64,000 nucleotides of DNA from Symsagittifera roscoffensis (GCF_963678635.1 NC_087063.1:68614727-68678726); one strand, 5' to 3'; positions 44,059-55,355 are shown, counted from the first letter of the stretch. Made by a program: numbers and translations. The notes: a model not told the origin generated them from the letters alone.

Positions 44059-45364
44059 GTCGAGATATGGGGAGAAGGTAAAAGAGCTGGACTTGGAAGA
44101 TCTGGAGTGCAGGCAAGAGTTGGCGGAAGCTTTGGGTCTTGAGCGAGTGTCACATGAAGACTTGGGTAGACACCAGTGCGTGGACTGGTTGAAGGCTCAC
44201 GAGACGCATTTCTCAAGAGCGAAAATAATGGAGACAGCGGATCTGACTGGAATTCCCACAAAATCGGTCATGGGACCCATCAATTACAGGCCTCTCAAGT
44301 TGCTGGGGAGTCCGGGACTCATAGTGGAGCCCACCAAACATCGAACGAGCATTGCCAGAATTAGGTTAGCAACTCCAGCCCAGTTGAGGGTGGTGGACAA
44401 GCTGTTGGACCCAAGGGAAATGGAACTGCCGGACGCTGCTTATGAAGGTACGAGGTTGGCAGACGATCCTAGATACGGAAAACTCTGCGGGAACACCCAA
44501 TTGGCCAAGACCTTGGCAGTTTACGACAGAGCAGATCCACCCGCTGCGAGGGTGGTCATCATAGCGGGATCGGACTTCGAGGGAACGTCTCCCAAGTTTT
44601 TCTGGCCGGAAACTTTGATATACTCACTGCCGGGAGCGGAGCTGAACCAAATGTTAACTTTGGTGGTAGCAATAAAATCGGAGATGCCTTGCGAGCCCGA
44701 GCTACTACTGTTTGCGGGAATGAATGACCACCTGCATGAGACGGGGTTTCTTGAGCAGCTCAAGGGTGATGAACCAGCGCCAAAGAGAATCTGGGAAGCT
44801 ATCCAGACGTTATTTGCAGCGATGAATGAGGTACAGGAGAACGTTACCTCACGATTTGGTTCCAAGACAAGAGTGGTGTTCACGACGTCCCCCGGATACG
44901 CGAGCATGCCTCCCGCTCTGCAATTTGTATATGCGGTCTTGATCTTAATAGCCGAGGGGAATGGGTGGCGTATCCTGATGGCAGCTCCCAATCGAGAGTT
45001 GGAACCGACGAACTTGAGGCTTCGCAAGTCAGATCTAGCGGCGGCGTGGGCGGATGTGTCCCACGCGCTGAGGGGCTTCTACGAGTTGGCAGATATCCTC
45101 ATTGTATTGGACGAGGTCCTCTTGCTGAGGATATCAAACTTCGCCAGACAACTCAAGCTCAGTCCGGTTATAGGGGTTGATCATCCAATAATAACTCACC
45201 TGACGGCCAGCCTGTGGTTTCGAAGCATGGAGTTAACTATCACAAGCTCCACCAGTAAGTCTAGAGGACCGAGCAATGAAAGGAAGAACGTAGCCGCAAC
45301 GGAGAAGCAACTGGAGTCGATGGTGTATCGACTGACCCAAGAAAGAGGCAGGTGGCCCACCTGA
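44059..45364 (+). pseudogene. ORF3 second, degenerate SGNH-like domain (element B)
   Basis: Open in the +1 frame relative to the SGNH part (overlap at 43970-44058), so at least one frameshift separates them. An N-terminal helical region (LEDLECRQELAEALGL) precedes VVIIAGSDFEGTSPKFFWPETLIYSLPG and PELLLFAGMNDHLHETGFLEQL. GMND echoes the GxND block, but no GDS or DxxH is evident. After it VFTTSPGYASMPPALQFVYAVLILIAEG and a region with ILIVLDEVLLLRISNFARQL follow. Probably an inactivated or divergent hydrolase fold; function unknown. Confidence 0.6.
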
Positions 45365-46386
45365 CACCAAGGTTAGAAAACGCTACGGAGAAGACGAGGG
45401 AGAATGCTCCACCTCTTGTGAAGCAAATCTGGGATTTTCTTGAGGAGCAGCTGGAAGTGGCCAAGAAAAGGGAAATGACGGTGACCAGGTTTGTCACAGC
45501 GACCAACGAGGTCACAATTGGAGGATTCTGGAGGGAGCACGCAAAGGGTGAGCTGAAGACGAGGAGGGATCACGAGATTCTTGAGTTCTTGAGTCCTTGT
45601 TGGGGAAAGGAGTTCATGGCTGGAGTGTTCAGTGCAAAGGAGACTATCTTCGGAGCCTTTGTACAAGAAATTCTGAACATGCCCATCAGCTTGTTGTTGG
45701 CACTGTACCTGGTTTACCCGAGGTACCTATTCAACATGGGTCCAGCGTACATGTTCAGTCGGGGTGTGGAAACACTACGGATTGACGGATATTTGGCACT
45801 GGTGCTCCTGACCCATGGTGAACTGGTGTCATTTCATCGACTAACGAAATATGGGGAGCCCCTGTCGACGGGAAAAACCCACTCGAGCATTGACACCTAT
45901 TCATATAAGTGTGCTGCCGGGCTGAAGACGCTGCTAGTGCAGTACCTCCTGATGCAGAACCGACACCTGACTGGTGAGGAGAAGAACCCAAAGACGCGAG
46001 ATGAATGCAGGAAAAGGAATGGGGGCATGCCTCTGTTGACAGACCTGTGCCTGGCAATGAGATCGGACCCCATGGGGATAATCCGGGGGCTGGAGGAGGT
46101 CGTAACCTGCATTTATGGACCGGCCGTGACATACGCGTTTCCAGATCCTCTGGTGACAGCTTATCGCTACTCCGTGACACACTTGAGCCTCATAAGTATA
46201 CTGGTTGGGACGACACTCAATTGGTGTCAGCAAGAGGTGCTGAGGGCACAAATGAGCAACACGGTGCTCATCGGAAAAGTGAAGGATCCAGAGTTGATGG
46301 TGTACAGTTTTCGAGGACAACTGCAGTGTAGGATGGGAGGTAAACGCGAAGGCCCCATCGAACTTACCCCAAGTTCTGGAACCTAA
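45352..46386 (+). pseudogene. ORF3 helical/hydrophobic domain (element B)
   Basis: 344 codons, overlapping the previous frame by 13 bp. Helix-rich, with a hydrophobic stretch MPISLLLALYLVYPRYLFNM (about 45679-45738), then a run LRIDGYLALVLLTHGELVSF, LKTLLVQYLLMQNR, GGMPLLTDLCLAMRSDP, CIYGPAVTYAFPDPLVTAYR. Homologous to A 22059-22991. One or two hydrophobic helices could insert in membrane, but there is no leader peptide or furin-like site, so envelope is not supported. No known family recognised. Confidence 0.6.
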
Positions 46387-47586
46387 ATCCCGTGACAGCG
46401 ATTGGACAAGAGGTCTTGAGAATTCCCGCATGGAAGAAGAGCTTCGAGTTGGTGAAAAGGGAGCTAGAGGCAATACTGGAGAAGGAAGTCCTTACCAACG
46501 AGCATTCCAGAGTTCCCAACAGTAAGGAGAATGACCCTGGGAATGAACAGTTCCCTGGTGGTCCCGTCCCTGTTCGCAAGAACAGCGGCTGAAGGGCAAC
46601 AGAGGGAATTCACCGATGGCTCGGATCCCCTATTCATCGGCTACACTGCAGCAGTCTATTTTCACAACTGTGATATAAAAATAAACTCAAGGACGACTCA
46701 AGCAAAGAAGATGAGAGGCTCGATGCCCCCGAAATTCGAGGTGCAAGAAGTCTTGAGAACGCTTGAGCGGGCGGATCTGGAGAACATGTTGCCGGTGTGG
46801 GATGATGGCAGGATGATCGCGGAGGAAGGACACATTGCACAAAAGGACGAGATGAAGTTTGCCACGAGAAGATACCGGGCACCTCACGGACTGGAGCAAG
46901 TGGAGATGAGACAGGAGGGGAAGGAGCTGGATGCAGCAGGCCCATTGTATGTGGCTCTGACGGAATACAAGAAACCGGGTCCGAGGACACCATCACCCCT
47001 GTCGGTGGGCACCCCTGAGGATAAAAGGAGCGGCCCTGTAGAAGATTGATTCAGGAGGATTATTAAGAGAAGAAGAGTAGAATCAGGAGAGGAAAGCATG
47101 GACGAGACTCTCCGCGAGGCAGGAGAGGATATGGAAGTGGGAAACACGCCGGAGCCAAAACCTTCAGAGGAGAAATTCACCACTCAAGAACTGACGAAGG
47201 ATCTGAGCGGAGAAAATTGGGCAGACACTGCTACGCCACCTCTGACCCCATCTCCCCGCAAGAATCTAGAGTTGCCACTGACGAGCGAGACTCCTAATAT
47301 GGGGATGATATTCCTGAGCGCAGAAGGAAGGGAGAAGAACACCTTCGAGGGAAACAGGGATGTGTTCCTAGGCACTCTGGATGAGGACGCTTGGCGAGAA
47401 TTCTTGAGCGATTTCAATCGAGAAGTGAATGGCGAGATCACATTGGATGATTTCAAGGAAGAGCTGTGGGACACAGTGGTGAAGTTTGGAGAGCCTGTCC
47501 TGATGGGGACGAGTCTAGAGGAGAAAGCCAGAAGAGAACTGCTGAGCAAGATGGTCGAGTTGAGAGAGGCATCACGAAAAACCTAA
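46387..47586 (+). pseudogene. ORF3 C-terminal part (element B)
   Basis: Pieces in changing frames: 46392-46592 (PVTAIGQEVLRIPAWKKSFE, matching A's PVVKDSGEAMRVPLWPEAYA), 46531-47049 (charged, LYVALTEYKKPGPRTPSPLS), and 47098-47586 (acidic start MDETLREAGEDMEVGNTP, Pro/Thr linker, then DEDAWREFLSDFNREVNGEI helix). The helix matches A's PEEEWERCQSELERT. I take this as the end of ORF3; 47098 could also be an independent start. No fold recognised. Confidence 0.5.
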
Positions 47587-47729
47587 GAAGACAAATGTAA
47601 AGACAGCTCTACTCTGAGACAAAAAACTGTCAATAAAATAATTGAAAGTGTAAGGGCGGATAAGGTCGGAACTAGTAATATAATTAAAAGTACTAATATC
47701 CTTAAGGCTTGAGCAGGGGGAGGCAAGAG
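47587..47729 (+). other. Short spacer between ORF3 and ORF4 (element B)
   Basis: AT-rich, stops in all frames. In element A the two genes overlap by 20 bp instead, so this spacer may be an insertion in B. Confidence 0.45.
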
Positions 47730-49816
47730 ATGGAAGGGTTGGATGGAGACAAGGAGGTCGAATCAGTAATGATAACGGCAACGCCCCAAGTAAAGACGTG
47801 AGGTCTCGCAAGAGGAAGAGAGAGGTAGAGGGATTGGGTAGTCCCTCGGCGGATGCGGTCTCGGAGAAAAACTTGAGAGAGACGGCCTCCATGGTTCTGG
47901 CACGATGGAAGACAGCAGCCTACAAGAGTAGCTACGAACCAAGGAAACTGCTCGAGGTAGAAAGAGAGATGGAGGTTCCCACCAACTCGACAACGGAAGA
48001 AGACTTCAAGCCTCAGAGGACGAAGGTGAAACGAGGTTCGACGAGCGGGCAGACATGGGAAGTGGACGCCGGCAAAGAATGGGTCTCAAATGAACATCAG
48101 GCCACTGGGAAGCAAGTGACTAGCGATCCTCTTGAGAAGAATAAAACGAGGAACACCTCCCGACCGTGGTGGGTGGCCCTGGAAACATTGAAGGAATTGG
48201 AAGACTGCCTAAAGAAGCTCGACAGTGGAGTGTCACGCAAACGACGCAACTGGGCTACACAGCAAAAGGCTGATATTAACAAATTGGAGTTGGGGAGCCA
48301 TCTGAGGAGAACTTGGCAGAACTTGTTGAGGGATTATTTTGAAGAAGCGATGAGGACATCCTCATCGGCGTCGCCATTGATGGCAAATCCCTTTGTTAGA
48401 ACAGCAGGATAATTGATGTTCGCTTGGAGCCTGGTGGGGATAGAGTTGGAAACGCTGAACTCACACGACAAGTTGAAGTTTGGTGAAAAAAGTCTAGAAA
48501 TATATCAGACTTTGATGCAACACGTGGCTAGGGATAACTCAGGCTTGAGTCTGGCAAGGAGGAGAGACGCTACTTGTTTCTTGAGGTGATTAATGTCGGT
48601 GATGACTGACAGCACCATCCTAGCATGCCAGCAAAGAGCAACTGGGAGCAAAGCAATAGAAAAGAGAGTCTCAGCAGTCATCTTGTATGTATACCAGAGT
48701 ACTGGGATAGAAAAGAAGGATGGTTCCAGGCAGTCTCTAGAGAGCCACAGAAAGTTAGATGAGATACGGAGATTCTACAACAAGAAGTTTGAGGAGAAAC
48801 ACGACATGCACGGTAACTTGGCCTCATCAGGAGAGTATTTGAAACCCAATAAGAAGGGAGAGTACCAGTATGTGTCTGGAGTGATGGGGATGGCGTACAA
48901 CCTTTTTCTGGACTCGGAAGCCGGAGGCGCTCACAGAAACTATGAGGTGGCGGAGCTGCTAAAGTTCTGGACAGAGAAGATAGTGGAGATAGACACTGTA
49001 GAGAGAGAGAGACCTAGCTTAGGTTTGATTCTCGAGAAGACACCAGAGGTGATAAGTGTGCCGCGCTCAAGCAAAAGAGTCGAGCTGAATATGGGTAACG
49101 GGAATGGCATGTTGGCCACGAATCTGGGAGGGGTGCGGAAATTGCTGAGACCCTCCTGGTGTCCACATCCCCATGCTAACCTGATCGAGGAAGTCACGGA
49201 GCGAGTGAGATTAGCCCGAGCGGAGGACGAAGACCTGGCGACATTGAGCATAGTGCACAGACTGATCCTGCCTCAGGTGAAGGAGTCAAGTGAAACGACG
49301 AGTAGACTAGGGTCGGTGAAGAAAATGGAGCCGGGCAGTTGTCTTGATTCGACGTGTGGAAATGGCGAGCACACCTGTGATGGACGGTCATGCGTCAGGA
49401 TACAGTCCTTCCAGAAAGAAGACCTAGTCACCTGGTTTGAAGATATCACCGAAAGGGAGAAAAGTGAGATACAGATAGTGGCTGAGTGTTACGCGAGTAC
49501 CACTGTGAACCTAGCAACAGCTCTGGGATTCTTCTCAAGAATGTGTAGTCTCCAGTCACTGGAGAGGCTAGAGTCAGAACACCACTTGGTGACCGCGTTG
49601 AGTGTGGAGTCATGGCCCGGGGTATTGCAGGTAACCCAGAAACACATCAAGAGCTGGAAGGTTGGACTTGAAGCGGAAATGGGATTTCCCATGAGCGAAG
49701 CCTATGGTCTGCCTCTAAATGCGAAGTCCTTAGTGGGGTCAGTGATGGCCAACCTATGTGGCAGCCACTATCCATTGCACATGGCGATGGTGGAGTATCC
49801 AGCCAAAGGGTATTGA
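47730..49816 (+). pseudogene. ORF4 N-terminal two thirds (element B)
   Basis: Likely start ATG 47730 (MEGLDGDKEVESV), shifting frame before 47798; then one frame to 49816 with in-frame stops at 48410-48412 and 48587-48589. Features: basic patch RSRKRKREVEG, mixed-charge helices, RPWWVALETLKELEDCLKKL, ARDNSGLSLARRRDATCFL, GMAYNLFLDSEAGG, PSWCPHPHANLIEEV (CPHP conserved in A), and a C-x9-H-x-C-x4-C cluster (CLDSTCGNGEHTCDGRSC, about 49339-49392) whose four positions are kept in A unit 1. The cluster could bind zinc. No family recognised. Unusually large for an accessory gene. Confidence 0.6.
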
Positions 49817-50927
49817 TAGACAAAGCCTTCGCAGTGCCCAAGTGCGTAAGACTGGCTCGGATGTCGCATCACTCACACAAGCTGTAGAGGAAAATCCAAG
49901 GGACAGTGCCGAAAGAACAGAGTGACGACTTGAGTGAAATCTGGGGGGAAGAACTTTTGGGTTTGGAAGGTGAAAACACAAGTGACCACGAGAGACAAAA
50001 CGTGATCGGAAAACCTATGGTTGGTGCTCCAAACCTGGAAGAGAACGACGCGATACACGAGAAAATGATGGATTTTGAGCCTCTCCTAGAAGCCTCGGGA
50101 GAACGCAATCTTAGGAGCATCGAACTCACACATGGGGAATGTCCATGCCACTGTCTGGCACAAACAGTGTGGTACCCGGATCACGCGAATCTCTGCCTGA
50201 TCTGGGATGTGGAGGAAATCAGGTCGTTGGGACTGCCCGATCCTCAGCAGAAGGTGACCATCTTGGTGGTGAGCACGATGCTGGCACTACGATGGATTGA
50301 AGAAAATGTAACAAAGTATCGGGAATCGAAGACGCCAACGGCAGAGTCGATTTACGCGATAGATTACAGCAGGAGACTTGAGTTGTTTGAGACTGCATGC
50401 AAGGTATTCGCCATACCAATGAAAGTCAGACACGTATGGGCCGCTTAAGTTTCTTTCCCTGGTTTCGAGCGACGTTGACGACGTCCTGGTTATACATGGT
50501 AACGAAGGACCATATGAGGAAATATCAAAAGGAATATCGACAGTTCCAGGCCGAGATAGGACCAGATGCCTTCAAAAGACCTTTGCTGACCCATCGGAAT
50601 GCGATCACGACGGGGTGGAAAAGAGTGGGTAGAGTATCCAGAGACAACACTAGAGCGAGGGAGTCAATACTGGAGGAGGACCTGGCGAAGAATGTAAGCC
50701 TGAGTCTTCACAATTCCTTCTGTTTGAACCGAGAGTCGAGGGTGAAGAGTTTGCCCAATCAAGCGAAGAGATTGCAGGAGCAAAGGGAACGGATGCGATC
50801 CTATGAACAACTGAAGGCTTGGGAGGAGATTGTGATTAGCTCCGATGATGAAGAAGCACTGTTGAAACAGATCACGGTGTCAAATACATCTGGGTCTGGT
50901 ACCTCGAAGGCGAAGAACGCAAGGTGA
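49810..50927 (+). pseudogene. ORF4 C-terminal third (element B)
   Basis: After a frameshift at about 49810 the protein continues: VLIDKAFAVPKCVRLARMS (as in A), a TAG at 49885-49887, then 49906-50448 with LCLIWDVEEIRSLGLPDPQQ and LVVSTMLALRWIEENV (A: EVEL/LVWDVEELYSTGLPEQNQQ). Another shift leads to 50397-50927, ending with basic HMRKYQKEYRQFQ, ESILEEDLAKNVSLSLHNSF and an acidic SSDDEEALL patch. The element D fragment (2255-2689) matches this end. Confidence 0.65.
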
Positions 50928-51351
50928 GCCGGTGGCTCAAAGGGAAATTCTAGAGTCTTGAGTCTTGAGAGGGAAAGGGGCTCGTGGGTGAACTCGGATA
51001 AAATCTGGGCTCACCAAAAAAAAATTTTAACAAATGAGATATTGTTATTAATATATTATATCTATTATATAAACCAAAATGCTGCATGACAATTTCCTGA
51101 TTGAATAGGACAAAAGAAATTTTAAATTACTAACTAAAAAAGCGAAAATTCACAGGTGCAGGTGTGTGCAGATTTTGATTGCTGTTTAGCGATAGTGTGA
51201 AACTTTTACATGGTTGTGCATTTTGGGGTGTAGATAAACTTAAGTCTGCTGCAAACTTCTGTAAATGACCACTGGCACTGTATCTTGAGTAACACTCGGG
51301 TTTCTGGGGATTCACTGACCGACGGCAGCACGCGATGAGGACATCGATCTT
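50928..51351 (+). other. 3' untranslated region of element B
   Basis: Non-coding and AT-rich, homologous to 2690-3094. A minus-strand open frame across it (51130-51408) reads UTR and LTR sequence and is not a gene. Confidence 0.7.
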
Positions 51352-51365
51352 GAGTCCGGGGAGTA
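51352..51365 (+). promoter_or_regulatory. 3' polypurine tract, element B
   Basis: GAGTCCGGGGAGTA directly abuts the 3' LTR start TGTGCC; identical to element D. Confidence 0.75.
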
Positions 51366-52254
51366 TGTGCCAGTAGATCATATCTAGAAGTTTGACCCTG
51401 AGGGACACGAATATACGTGATTTTGGAGTGAAGTTTTATTTTTCAAAAAAAATAGCCTGTCATGCTCAGTTTTCTCGCGACAACTGAAAACATCAAATAA
51501 AAAAGCAGAACAACCGAATTACAATTGCGGGAAAGTTGTCAAATATATACAGTGGGATTTTGCTATTCGCAATTTCCATCGTAGAAAACTAGAGTAGAGC
51601 TGTCCTATCTGATATAGGAGACCAAACAAATACGAGAGCAGGGCTAGCATCAATTGGACCAGTGTGAACCTTCAACGGAAAGGCACACAACGGAAGTCTC
51701 CCAATGGTCCAGATCCAGAACTATATTCTTGAGTTAAAACTTATTTCCTTTGTTTGGAACTCATCGTTAGAAAACTTTTTGAGTTATATTTGATTATATT
51801 TATCTTAGAACCATTAATTAGTTTAATTACTCTGTTTCTCAAGAGTGCTGCTAGGTAAGTTCCAAATTAAATTTTCTCGAGTGTGTTTTATGATTCTTAT
51901 GTTGAGGTAAGGCGAGTTTTAGGTTAATCCATCTGAAATGGATCAAAGTTCCACTGTCCAACAAAAAGTAACTTAACGGATTGTTCCGACCCTGTTTTTA
52001 ACGGCGTTCGCTTTTTTTGGGTATTTCGAGACCTAAGTATGGGGACGTTCTTATTTTCTACAGTGGGGGGATATTTTGTTAGTAGCTTTCAAGCTGTAAC
52101 GTGTTCTAGTCTCATGTCGCAAGCGAACCGAATTGGCTCCGACCGTTCTTGAGGTAGAAAAACACAAGAGATAGTGTCCCTGACTCTTGAGCCAATGGTT
52201 ATAGGGCCTATTTTTCTTAAGCTTCATATGTGACTGAAGTAAGCGACTGTTACA
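51366..52254 (+). repeat. 3' LTR of element B (889 bp)
   Basis: Nearly identical to the 5' LTR (33341), with a gap near 51450 (AAAAAAAATAGCC) and without the ~40-bp loss seen there. Donor-like AG|GTAAGT (GT at 51855). The hairpin is at 51924-51946, but AATAAA has become AACAAA, so this copy's poly(A) signal is probably weak. Confidence 0.85.
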
Positions 52255-52478
52255 AGACGACAGTATAAATAACTGATTATACTTGGTGAGTGACTTTAGG
52301 TTAATTTTAACGGATGCGTGGCCGTGCCACGTCCCAAATTTTTAATAAAGCAAGAGCGAGATGAAATTTTTTTGGCGAGATGACGCAAGTAGTCAGAAAA
52401 GAAATTTTATCTAGGACACATGATGCAAACTTTGTGAAAATGTTGAAAGGCAGTGAGATGTAGTATGATTCCATTTAT
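52254..52478 (+). other. Continuation of element A flank between B and C
   Basis: 225 bp of AT-rich sequence. It starts AAGACGACAG, completing the site at which B inserted, and ends at C's LTR. Contains TTGGTGAGTGACTTT (52285 area) and AATAAAG near 52343. No coding potential. Confidence 0.5.
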
Positions 52479-53375
52479 TGTGCCAGTCGGTCATGTCTGG
52501 AAGATTGACCTTGAGAGACACGAAAATACGTAATTTTGGAGTGGAATTTTAATTTTCAAAATTTCGAATGGAGCCTGTCATGCTCAGTTTTCTCGTACCA
52601 ACTGAAAACAAAAAGTGAAAAATCAGAACGACCGAATTAACAATTGCGGGAAATTACTCAAGAAAAACAGCGGGAAATTGCTATTCGCAATTTCCAGATA
52701 TAAAATAGGACACGAGTAGAGCTGTCTTATCCCGAAATAGGAAGAGAGATAATAAGAAGAAGAGAGAACATTTATTCGGAACAAACTAGAGTGAACCTTC
52801 AATGGAAAGGTGGACAGCTTGAGTGTCCCTGTGGTTCATACAATAACTCAAATTCTAGAGCCAGAACTTACTTCTGTTACCAAAACTGACCAGTATCAAA
52901 CTTATTTAGTTATATTACCTAATTCTTGAGTTGCTTACCAATTTAATTACTCCCTGTACTCGAGTACATCAACATGTGAGTCCCCAATTTAAATTTCTCG
53001 AGTGTGTTTTATGATTGTTATGTTGAGATAAGGCGAGTTTTAGGTTGATCCATCTGAAATGGATCAAAGTTCCACTGTCCAATAAAAATTAACTTAACGG
53101 ATTGTTCCGACCCTGTTTTTAACGGCGTTCGCGTATTTTGGGTATTTCGAGACCTAAGTATGGGGACGTTCTTATTTTCTAGAGTGGGGAGATATTTTGG
53201 TAGTAGCTTTCAAGCTGTAACGTGTTATAGTCTCATGTCGCAAGCGAACCGAATTGGCTCCGACCGTTCTTGAGGTAGAAAAACACAAGAGATAGTGTCC
53301 CTGACTCTTGAGCCAATGGTTATAGGGCCTATTTTTCTTAAGCCTCATATGTGACTGAAGTAGGCGACTGTTACA
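52479..53375 (+). repeat. 5' LTR of element C (897 bp)
   Basis: TGTGCCAGTCGGTCATG to GACTGTTACA. Inverted repeat GGAAATTGC/GCAATTTCC at 52673-52695, GTGAGT (GT at 52976), hairpin 53045-53067, AATAAA 53081-53086. More similar to the D and B LTRs than to the LTR at 5737. Confidence 0.85.
53045..53086 (+). promoter_or_regulatory. Hairpin plus AATAAA in element C LTR
   Basis: TTGATCCAT and ATGGATCAA pair over CTGAA; AATAAA begins 14 nt after the stem. Same geometry as in D (3689-3730), at 5349-5390, and in B (33904-33955). Confidence 0.65.
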
Positions 53376-53386
53376 TAGTGTTTTTA

Positions 53387-53401
53387 TGGCGCTCCTGGGT
53401 G
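53387..53401 (+). promoter_or_regulatory. Primer-binding site, element C
   Basis: TGGCGCTCCTGGGTG, 11 bases after the LTR; matches A and B for 15 bases, then diverges (TTTTT). Confidence 0.65.
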
Positions 53402-53874
53402 TTTTTACGACATCATGACTACGGAGTCGAACCCACTTGACACAGCTCCGGGCTGCATGCCCATTCTAGAGTACCGGTGGTGCGGTTCAGCGGGAACGTG
53501 TAAACCTTCCGGTTGTACCGTGATAGCCTTTTAAGAAAACTTGAGAAAACTTCCTGGTACGCTCTCCGAACGAGGCCTAGCTAACCGAGTAAGGAGGGGG
53601 GGTAACTAGGGGGACAAAAACACGAGCAAAAAGACAAAAAGCGAAACAAAAACAAGAAAAAAAAATAGAAAAAGGAACAAAAACCATAAAACGAAAAGAC
53701 AGTGACTTTGATACCAGATCATTTGGATCAAACCTTTACATTAATTAAATAGTATACCCATACTGTTTTATAAGACCGATCGTTTCGATCAATCTAGCAA
53801 TTTAAACCAGTGACTCTGAAAAGGTGCCCGAGTGGGGGCGTTGTTAAGGGTTTTCAGACAGATTGCAACCTAGC

Positions 53875-54065
53875 CGGACCACTAGGAGACTTGGCTGGAA
53901 GAGGTGACCAGTCGAGTGGGAAAGTGGTTCACAAGGATCGAACCGGACCACTGGGAGACTTGACTGGAAAGGGTGACCAGTCGAGTGGGAAAGTGGTTCA
54001 CAAGGATCGAAACGGACCACTAGGAGACTTGACTGGAAGAGGTGACCAGCCAAGTGGGAAAGTGT
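53875..54065 (+). repeat. Three 69-bp tandem repeats in element C leader
   Basis: CGGACCACTAGGAGACTTGG-type units start at 53875, 53944 and 54013. 69 is divisible by three, and an open frame 53810-54178 (122 aa) reads through as three 23-residue repeats (GPLGDLTGKGDQSSGKVVHK). The frame could be a small leader ORF or a by-product of the repeat. Confidence 0.75.
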
Positions 54066-54944
54066 GCTGCTGTCAAGTGCAGAACAGAAACAACCAGCAC
54101 AGGATCAGCACAAGAGGACGCACAGGGGTGTTCTCAAGTTGGGCAACGGGTATCGTTAGAATCCACATTACATTATAGGAGATAAGTGTAAAATGGATAA
54201 GCGGAGTCCCATTGTTTTGAGGAAGTTTTTGCACAAGCAGGCCTGGAAATAGGTCTACGGTTTTCTCTCGAGAGGTTTAGCACCCGGCGCTTAAGGGATT
54301 TTTCGGCTTAAGAGGGGGGCTAAAGAGGGGGAGGTTAGAAGGGGGGCTGGTTAAGTTAGAGGTTGGCGGTTATAAATTGTAAAAAGGGGAGACACATTAG
54401 AGTAACTAATTGTTCGGCATCGTCGACTTAGTTACATTAGATATTTACACGCGTTGGTTAAAGGAAGCGGATATCCAAAACTAGAATTAGGTTAAGGTTG
54501 GGACCCTGGTCGGATCGGTAGGCGGGAACGGACATAGACAGTTTTTTGTGATACCCCATAAGATCGCTAGCAGGGGGGAGGAAAACGCGTGGCAATCGGG
54601 TACCAGACATTTTTTCGGACAGAGATTGACATCAGTCAACCTTGAATTTCAGGAGAATTCACCCATCTGTTTTTGAAATTTTTTCCAGTTTAAAATTTTA
54701 CATTTTGGTGAAAACTTGTTGTCGGTTTTTTAACGAACAGGTGATCACAAGACACCTGCGAGGAATTTAGAGTTTCAAATAGCCTGAAAAGACTGGGTCA
54801 ATATTTGGGTTTCGACCATTAAGATAGGGATTTTGGGAAAATGTTTATAAGAGCTCAAGTGGTAGTAAAAGGTACAGTGGTTCAATAGTCCCTACAACGG
54901 AGAAGAAGAGACCCGATATCCAGACACTCAGTGACGAGTCTTGG

Positions 54945-55355
54945 GACAGTACCGAAGAAGTCTTGGGACATTGGTCTTGGGACATTGGTCTTGGGACATT
55001 GGTCTTGGGACAGTGGTCTTGGGACAGTGGTCTTGGGACAGTGGTCTTGGGACAGTGGTCTTGGGACATTGGTCTTGGGCCATTGGTCTTGGGACAGTGG
55101 TCTTGGGACATTGGTCTTGGGCCATTGGTCTTGGGACATTAGTCTTGGGACAGTGGTCTTGGGACATTGGTCTTGGGCCATTGGTCTTGGGACAGTGGTC
55201 TTGGGACATTGGTCTTGGGTCATTGGTCTTGGGACATTAGTCTTGGGACAATAGCCTTGGGACGTTGGTCTTGGGCCATTGGTCTTGGGACATTAGTCTT
55301 GGGACGTTGGTCTTGAGACAATAGTCTTGGGACGTTGGTCTTGGGACACTAGTCT
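54945..55355 (+). repeat. 14-bp minisatellite in element C leader
   Basis: About 28 units of GTCTTGGGACATTG with G/T/C variation at three positions. Open frames on both strands across it (CPKTTVPRP or VLGHWSWD repeats) are products of the repeat. In C only; A and B lack it. Confidence 0.9.

Larger units (their letters stand above)
33341..52254 (+). mobile_element. Element B: 18.9-kb giant Ty3/Gypsy-like retrotransposon with both LTRs
   Basis: Bounded by LTRs at 33341-34205 and 51366-52254, with a primer-binding site and polypurine tract in the proper places. Contains truncated gag, PR, RT, RH, IN, macro-like domain, ORF3 and ORF4. Relative to C, about 3.5 kb from leader to mid-gag is missing: the leader start TTTTTATGA runs straight into gag TGATTCAGATGG, with a shared TGA at the joint. 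Many stops, so not autonomous now. Confidence 0.85.

Noticed and set aside
45352-46386. Envelope glycoprotein
   Set aside because: Hydrophobic segments exist but there is no signal peptide, no furin-like site, no C-terminal anchor and no Cys pattern of a class I-III fusogen.
53402-53530. tRNA-like sequence just after C's primer-binding site (TCGAACCC, GGTTC)
   Set aside because: I could not pair acceptor, anticodon and T arms into a cloverleaf.
54845-55254. Long open frames on both strands (repeated CPKTTVPRP or VLGHWSWD)
   Set aside because: Artefacts of the 14-bp minisatellite, open in several frames on both strands with no start context or homologue.
54945-55355. CRISPR array
   Set aside because: Repeats are contiguous 14-mers without spacers, in a eukaryotic retrotransposon leader.
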